From Euglena gracilis (Eukaryota; Euglenida; Euglenophyceae; Euglenales), in the NCBI GenBank assembly GCA_039621445.1, contig CP154955.1, forward strand, positions 39,750,426-39,814,425: a DNA stretch of 64,000 nt. Reading direction: 5' to 3'. Numbering within the stretch: position 1 is the first letter of the stretch; each line of letters starts with the position of its first letter. Position numbers and translations under genes: made by a program. The notes beneath the pieces were generated by a model that did no database searches, was not told where the DNA came from, and saw only the letters and a program-made list of their open reading frames with translations. Of the stretch, positions 58,600 to 64,000 are shown one piece after another.

Positions 58600-59060
58600 T
58601 TTCAGAATTACGATTTGGAAAATTTTTTTGGTTGGACCACCCCTAGGTTTTTTCAGAATCACGGTTGGGAAATTTTGGCTTGACCCCCCCCAGATTTTTT
58701 CAGATTTGCAATGCCAAATTTTCGGTTGGACCCCGCTCGTTTTTTTTCCAGAATTATGGTTGGGATTTGATCCCCCCTTTTTTCAGAATTCCGGTTCAGA
58801 GATTTTGGCTGGGTTCTTCACAAACACGGTTGAAAAAAAAAATTGGCTGGAGCCCCCCCTAGGGTTTTTCAGAAGTACGGTTGGGAAATTTTGGCTGGAC
58901 CCCCCCCCGGGAATTTTTCAAAATTGTTGGGAAATGTTAATTACAGTTGGGAAATTTTGGCCCCCCTGGGTGTTTTCAAAATTGGTTGGACCCTCCCCTG
59001 GGTTTTTCAGAATTATGGTTAGGAAATTTTAGCTGGACCCCTTGGGTTTTTTCAGAATTA
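58600..59060. repeat. Diverged minisatellite of about 50 bp
   Basis: About nine irregular units of TTTTTCAGAATTACGGTTGG, GAAATTTTGGCTGGACCCCC, CCTAGG. Units differ by 10-25% and by C-run length. The 177-codon frame through it repeats PLGFFRITVGKF and is an artefact. Confidence 0.85.
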
Positions 59061-59550
59061 CGATTTTTGGACCCTTTTCGCAAATTCCAAAATCCACTGT
59101 TCACCTGCCATGTTGCCCCTTGATCGACAACCCTTCTCAAGGGTTTTAGATGGCCTTTGATTTCAGCCCTGCTGCATGGTATTCTATTTCAGAAAATCCC
59201 CAGATTTGGCCAAATGGAAATTGTTGCACAAAATACCCCAATTTCTGGCCAAATACCCCCCAAAAAGTGCTCAGATATGATTGCCTCATGTCTACAAACC
59301 ATTTTGGACACTTTTTGGCACTTTTCATTTTCGGTCCCCAGGACGCCGTTTTCCCGCCCGAACCGGCGTTCTGGACGCCGGTTCGGCGCAGAAATTTCTG
59401 CGCCGAACCGGCGTCCAGAACGCCGGTTCGGGCGTGAAGCCAGAGCCCCAATACACGGTTTCAAGACTTTAATGTCTCGAAATCGGCCCAAACACGGTTT
59501 CATATATATAGGGAGCACGCTGTCGGCCAGCCGTCGGCCAGCCGTGTGAC
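59061..59550. repeat. Repeat R3 (reverse), CGCCGG hairpin and AAACCGTG hairpin
   Basis: 59,090-59,275 is the reverse of 20,284-20,420. 59,345-59,435: GCCCGAACCGGCGTTCTGGA and complement around GCGCAGAAATTTCTGCGC form a hairpin of about 40-bp arms. 59,450-59,505: relic of the AAACCGTGTTTGGGC hairpin. 59,517-59,550: GTCGGCCAGCCGTCGGCCAG. Confidence 0.65.
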
Positions 59551-60230
59551 TCACAGGAAAATGACCCGAGCCACAGCCTTGGAATGCAAAAACAATTTTG
59601 CCGCCAATCTCCCTTCAAGGTCATGTTCATCGTTGGTGGAGGCTGCATTTTTGTCCATTTGAAGTCATTTTTCATCAATTTTTGTCGATTTTGGCGATTT
59701 TGGACTTTTTTTGACCAATTTTGACCATTTCAGCCTTTTTTTTGGGTCACTCTATAGTCATTGTGAAGGGTTATTTGCCTACATATTATTCGAATTACTA
59801 AAAAATGCTCAGCCGGTGTCCCACTGGCAAAATTCACCTAATAATGGACGAAAAAAGGCTCAAATATTGTGTGAAAAATTGCCCAAAGTGGCTCCTCTTG
59901 AATTCGAAAGATAATTCAAAATGAACATCCGAAATTAAGATTTGGCACCCAACATGAAGCATTTGCACACCAAACTTAGGCATTAGGTGCTGAAATTAAG
60001 CAATTTTCACCCCGAAATATGCATTTGCCACTCATGCCAGCCAAAATTGTGCATTTTCCACATGAAAATGGGATTTTATTACACTCAAAATTAGGCATTT
60101 GCCACTCGAAATTAGGAGTTTACACATGAAATTAGGATTTTCCTCCTCAAAATTAGGAAGTTGCCTCTCAAAATTCGGAACTGAATTAGGCATTTGCTAC
60201 CCATATGAGATAGACAACCTGACCCGGCTT
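59551..60230. repeat. Spacer and AATTAGG array
   Basis: 59,560-59,930 is AT-rich and unique; no exon. 59,935-60,205 is an array of CAAAATTAGGCATTTGCCAC units with variants AAACTTAGGCATTAGG and GAAATTAGGAGTTTACAC, followed by CCTGACCCGGCTTCCGTCAC as at 42,205. Confidence 0.6.
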
Positions 60231-60307
60231 CCGTCACGCCGTCGGCCAGCCGTCGGCCAGCCGTGTGCTCCCCCATATATATATAAATATATAATATATA
60301 TATATAG

Positions 60308-60344
<37 letters not shown>

Positions 60345-60346
60345 GG
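60231..60346. repeat. GTCGGCCAGCC words and TA microsatellite
   Basis: CGTCGGCCAGCCGTCGGCCA then (TA)n with ATAAATATATAATATATAT variants at 60,272-60,344. Its counterpart at 61,803-61,947 lies on the other side of the foldback element. Confidence 0.85.
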
Positions 60347-61801
60347 CAGGTGGGAACTTTAGTACCTCCCCGGGGGGGGTACTAAAATACACCCCGCGAT
60401 GGACACCCCATTATTGAAGGTATAGGGTTTGGTGCGCACATGCTGATTTGCGCTAATTGGCTACGTTGCGCTAATCGGCTCCGAGCGGAAAATTGGCCAT
60501 GGAACTTTTGGTGGTCGCTAGCGACCGGTCGCTAGCGACCGAATTCTGGCGACCGGTCGCTAGCGACCGTTGGTGGTCGGAGCGACCGGTCGCTAGCGAC
60601 CACCAATAATTCGACCACCCCGCCCTCTCAGAAGATTTTTAAGCCCCCCCCCTGTGAAGGAAAAATTTCCCTCAGAGAAAAACATGAAATTTTATATCAA
60701 AAATTCCTTTTTCTGCTTTTAGGATCTTGCACAAAATCAGACAATGTTTACGTTACTTGTCAACCGACCAGGGCCATGCGCGCATGGTAAGGCCAGCGAC
60801 CGTTAACAAAACAGTCCGGGGTAAGGGGTGCCGGGGGGTTTGGGGGGGTGTGGGGGGGGGTGGGCGGAAGCAAGCCCTTGTGTAGTTCTAGCGGGGGGTG
60901 TCATTACCCTCACCCCCCCTCGGAGTGGCCAAAATTTTTTGTCAAATTTGCTTTACCCCCCCCAAAGTGGCCACTTTCGTTTGGTGCCAAAGCCCAAAAA
61001 ATTTTTAAGGCCCCATGGGTCGGTTACCCCCCGGAAGGGATTTTGTGATTGGAGGGCGGGGGGGGGTGCGGGGGGGGGGGGGGCTACCGCCCCCCGCTAG
61101 ACGACCAAGGGCGCCGAAGGCGCCTTAGGACTGTTTTGTTTACGGTGGTGGCATTACATGCGCGCATGGCCCTGGGTCGGTTACCCCCCGGAAGGGTTTT
61201 GTTATTGGAGGGCGGGGGGGGGGGTGTGGGGGGGGGCGGCAGCCCCCCCCCCCCCCCGCTAGACGACCCACGGAGCCGAAGGCGCCTTAGGACTGTTTTG
61301 TTTTCGGTGCGCGTGGCATTACATGCGCGCATGGCCCTGGGTCGGTTACCCCCCGGAAGGGATTTTGTTGTTGGAGGGCGGGGGGGGTGCGGGTGGGGGC
61401 GGCAGCCCCCCCCCCGCTAGACGACCAAGGGCGCCGAAGGCAGTACAACTTGGGGGTTTTGCAATAAAATCCTATTGGGGGGGGGCTTAAATATTTTCTG
61501 AAGGGGGGGGGGTGGTCGAAATATTGGTGGTAGCGACCGGTCGCTCCGACCACCAATGGTCGGTCGACCGTGACCAACGGTCGCTAGCGACCGGTCGCTA
61601 GCGACCACCAAAAGTTCCACGGCCAATAATCCGCAATGAGCCGTGCTAATCAGCTATGTTGCACAACATAGCCGATTAGCGCAACGTAGCCAATTAGCGC
61701 AAATCAGCATGTGCGCACCTAACCCTATACCTTCAAATAAAGGGTGTCCATCGCGGGGTGTATTTTAGTACCCCCCCGGGGGGTACTAAAATTCCCACCT
61801 G
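60347..61801. mobile_element. Foldback element, 1.45 kb, inserted in TA microsatellite
   Basis: Ends CAGGTGGGAACTTTAGTACC and GGTACTAAAATTCCCACCTG, then long arms: ACACCCCGCGATGGACACCC, GGTATAGGGTTTGGTGCGCA, CATGCTGATTTGCGCTAATT, CGCTAGCGACCGGTCGCTAG, AATTCGACCACCCCGCC, TTTTTAAGCCCCCC on the left (to about 60,650), mirrored at 61,480-61,801. The interior has three inverted units of the CAAAACAGTCCTAAGGCGCC array (61,025-61,440) and a CCCTCACCCCCC element half (60,905-61,010). No gene. CAGG ends recall hAT, but no clear 8-bp duplication is visible in the TA-rich flanks. Confidence 0.8.
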
Positions 61802-61802
61802 C

Positions 61803-61903
61803 CGTGTATATATATATATATGTATGTATATATATGTATATATATGTATATATGTGTGTATATATACATACATATATATGTACATATATATATATATGTA
61901 CAG

Positions 61904-61949
<46 letters not shown>

Positions 61950-62171
61950 CCTCACCCCCCCTCAAAGTGTCCCTCCCCCCAAAGTGGCCGAAGTCTTTCG
62001 CAAATTTCAGGTTACCCCCCCCCCCCAAAGTGGCCATTTTCCTTTGGCGCCAAAGGCGCCGGAGGCCAAAACTTGACCCCCCCCCCAAAGTGTCCACCCT
62101 GCCAGAGTGGCCATTTTGGGGTCCCACGGTGCCTGGAGGGTGGCCACTTTGGGGGGGGTGAGGGTATATAC

Positions 62172-62202
<31 letters not shown>

Positions 62203-62211
62203 TAAGGTTTG
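61803..62211. repeat. TA/TG/CA microsatellites with nested TA-type element
   Basis: 61,803-61,947: TATATATATGTATG-type repeats. 61,950-62,167: element with mirrored CCCTCACCCCCCCTCAAAGT and CCACTTTGGGGGGGGTGAGGG ends. Inside it are CCCCAAAGTGGCC units and a GGCGCCAAAGGCGCC hairpin. 62,168-62,202: ACATACATACACACACAC. Frames of alternating Y/I are artefacts. Confidence 0.85.
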
Positions 62212-63052
62212 GCTTAACTTTAGCTTTACCTTTAACTTTCATCAATTACGCAAAAATTTTCTGAACCCTCCAGGATGTTTTATTTGGCCCCCCAGGGGGG
62301 CCAGGGAACGTGCTGCCCTTCGGGGGGGGGGGGGCATGGGCAAAAGTTCAGGGGAGGTATTGCAAAAACTGGGCCATACCCCCCCCCTTTATTGTCCCTG
62401 GGTCCCGGCCGACGGGGGATTTTTTGGCCCGGCCAATGAAATTCCTTTGGTACCCCCTCATTTTCCCCCCCCCCCCGGCCCCGAGCGGATTTCCGGTGGT
62501 CGTCCTTGTGGTGGTCAGCCCGACCTGGACGGCCCGACCATGGTCGGGCCGACCTTGTCGACCTGTGGTGGTCGGCCCGACCACCATTTTTTTGCACTAC
62601 CCCCCCCTTTCTGGAGATTTAAGCCCCCCCCTGAAAAAAACTTTTGTCCAAATCACCCCAACACGAAGTCAAACCCCACTTAAATGGCTCCAGAACCCCC
62701 CAATCGGGGGTGGATATGCAAAAACTTGGGGGGAAATTGCCCATTTTGGGCCACTTTTGGCAAAAGAACACCTCTCCCCATCGGATTTTCACTATAATTG
62801 CAAAATTTTGCACAAAAAGGACTTAGCACTCAAGTATGTTGCCAACATCGGGGGATTTGTTATTTGAGGGGGGGGTGCGGGGGGGGGGGCCACCGACCCC
62901 CACCGACCAAAGATTTCCATCTGGGGGTGTTTATGTTGTTAAGACACTTATTTCGACCAATCCGGACCATTTCCGGGTGATTTGGGCCCGCCACAGACCA
63001 TTTTTATGACCACCGACTAGCCACCAACTCGTTTGCATAGGATTTTCTTCAT
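62212..63052. repeat. Poly-C element half, foldback cap and spacer
   Basis: 62,378-62,460: TTTATTGTCC poly-C unit matching 18,270-18,360. 62,510-62,640: GGTCGGGCCGACC palindromes, TTTGCACTACCCCCCC, ATTTAAGCCCCCCC. 62,640-62,765: AATCGGGGG hairpin repeat. 62,770-63,050: spacer with G runs. No gene found. Confidence 0.5.
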
Positions 63053-63912
63053 GGGGGGGGACTTAAATGTCGGCGGTACTGACCCGTTAGTACATTAGAG
63101 TGGGTAGTCAGACTACCCAATACCGCCCCCCCACCCTGTCTCGCCGACTACCGACCATTAGTCGGCCAACTACCCTCCCCCCCCAGTCTGCCATGTGCCC
63201 CGAAGGCTGCGCAGCGGCCGAGGGCTGCAGTTCAAAACCTGAAAGTCGGCCGCCTCCCCCCCCCCCCCCCCAGTCCCAATACCCCCCACCCCGTCTCGCC
63301 GACCAGCTACCGACCATTAGTCGGCCGCCTACCCCCCCCCCCCCAGTCTACCGCCATGCGCCCTGAAGGTCGCCTGGCCGAAGGCCGCTGCAATTCAGAA
63401 CCTGAAAAGTTGATGATGTTATTTAAAGGCGTAGGGTTAGGGTCAAGTTTCCATTCCAAACTGTCCCATCCCATCCCCTCAACTTAAATTGGTGTCTGCA
63501 GGGGACACAGCGAACCCAAAGAGCCGCCCAACTAGGGTTAAAAACATTGGGGGACCCGAGCAAGGCGCCTTCGGCGCCTCGCTCGGGTCCCCCGATGTGT
63601 ATTAACCCTAGTTGGGCGCCTCTTTGGGGTAGCTGGTCCGGCACCATTTTATCACGCATCAGTCACCGACCCTTCAACTGGTCGATCGACCCTTCAACTA
63701 GTTGGTGGTGGGCTGGAGGGGGGGGCTGGCTAGTCGGCCGACTAGTCGGCTGACTAGCCAATTAGTCGGCCGACCGGCGACGCCAATTGGTCGGTCGGCC
63801 TAGTCGGCAGCTAGTCGGCGAGACAGGGGGGGTGAGCCAGTTGGCTGATTATCGGCGAAATACCCACTCTAATGTGCTAATGAGGCAACCGCCGACTTTT
63901 AAGTCCCCCCCC
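63053..63912. mobile_element. Foldback element with AGTCGGCCGACT palindromes
   Basis: Inverted ends of about 52 bp: GGGGGGACTTAAATGTCGGC, GGTACTGACCCGTTAGTACA, TTAGAGTGGGTA at the left, with complement (TACCCACTCTAATGTGCTAA, CCGCCGACTTTTAAGTCCCC) at the right. Internal direct units CCCCGTCTCGCCGACTACC, GACCATTAGTCGGCC (63,130-63,345) and GTCGGCCGACTAGTCGGC (63,730-63,830). It encloses the palindrome at 63,513-63,635. Confidence 0.78.
63513..63635. repeat. Long palindrome with GGCGCCTTCGGCGCC tip
   Basis: Arms CCCAAAGAGCCGCCCAACTA, GGGTTAAAAACATTGGGGGA, CCCGAGCAAGGCGCC and near-exact complement (one bulged stretch near the outer end) meet at TTCG. About 120 bp; resembles the cap palindromes of the 42-51 kb elements in size and tip. 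Confidence 0.85.
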
Positions 63913-64000
63913 GCCTGAAAAAAAAAAACTTCGGATGGGGGTAGAGGGGGGAGTTTTCTGACTCTCGTGAGAGTCATGGCCAGTTTCCCCCCCAGGACCC
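63913..64000. other. Window end, G/C runs
   Basis: CCCGCCTGAAAAAAAAAAAC, then G and C runs and CTCTCGTGAGAG. Nothing further is seen. Confidence 0.3.

Noticed and set aside
58499-59032. 177-residue ORF rich in GFFRITVGKFW
   Set aside because: Reads through a diverged 50-bp minisatellite.
60347-61801. Calling this a hAT element from its CAGGTGGG ends
   Set aside because: No 8-bp duplication could be defined in the TA-rich flanks, and the very long arms fit a foldback element better.
61744-62264. ORFs rich in YIYIYI at 61.7-62.3 kb
   Set aside because: Translation of TA/TG microsatellites and a nested element.

Overview
The window looks like nuclear DNA of a single-celled eukaryote (an alga or other protist) with a bloated, repeat-filled genome. 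No bacterial gene layout, rRNA, tRNA or CRISPR array was found. The eukaryotic signs are tiny introns of about 47-64 nt with GT/AG borders, exons stranded between kilobases of repeats, PHD and BED zinc fingers, a LINE-type retrotransposon, hAT-like elements with 8-bp target duplications, and degenerate TTAGGG-type telomere-like tracts. I cannot name the species. Most long open frames here are artefacts of G/C runs, (GT)n repeats or minisatellites.

Host genes are few and broken up. On the minus strand two exons about 7.7 kb apart (10,600-10,699 and 2,702-2,913) read like a P5C-reductase/NOXRED1-like Rossmann protein. A small plus-strand gene at 18,121-19,014 can be modelled in five exons (134 codons) and was not recognised. 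A minus-strand gene of two or more exons lies at 17,009-17,352. A signal-peptide exon starts at 48,938 and a C-terminal exon ends at 57,962; both are on the plus strand and may be one secreted-protein gene. A subtilisin-like protease start (34,915-35,613, minus) breaks off just after its catalytic Asp.

Mobile DNA dominates. (1) From 42.5 to 51.5 kb, with relics at 11, 26 and 34.5 kb, lies a nested set of related elements. Each carries one gene with a shared N-terminal motif, a helical core-binding-like segment and a C-terminal PHD finger, and each is capped by family-specific perfect palindromes of about 100 bp. The reading frames run up to what looks like the start of a tyrosine-recombinase catalytic domain and then jump to the PHD finger, so these may be internally deleted derivatives of a Crypton-like element. 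This is the most interesting system in the window. (2) A LINE with reverse transcriptase, CCHC knuckle and restriction-like endonuclease (36,120-40,129), and a second RT relic (40,530-41,790), are both cut by the same 440-460 bp terminal-inverted-repeat element with a 3-bp target duplication. (3) hAT transposase remnants (2.0 and 33.7 kb) accompany three short hAT-type elements with 8-bp target duplications. (4) Many small elements have homopolymer-C inverted ends next to TA. (5) Large foldback elements lie at 30-33, 53.6-54.9, 60.3-61.8 and 63.1-63.9 kb, and enclose minisatellites or palindromes.

Layout: 0-5 kb hAT remnants and an exon; 5-12 kb short elements and exons; 13.2-14.1 kb a long GTGTGC/GT tract; 15-19 kb a cluster of host exons; 19.8-23.3 kb satellites; 23.9-26.6 kb an element nested in a palindrome-capped element; 27-29.9 kb repeats; 30-33.2 kb a foldback minisatellite block; 34.4-41.8 kb protease fragment and LINEs; 42.5-51.5 kb nested palindrome-capped elements; 52-57.5 kb foldback, satellite and telomere-like DNA; 57.6-58 kb an exon; 58-64 kb foldbacks and microsatellites.
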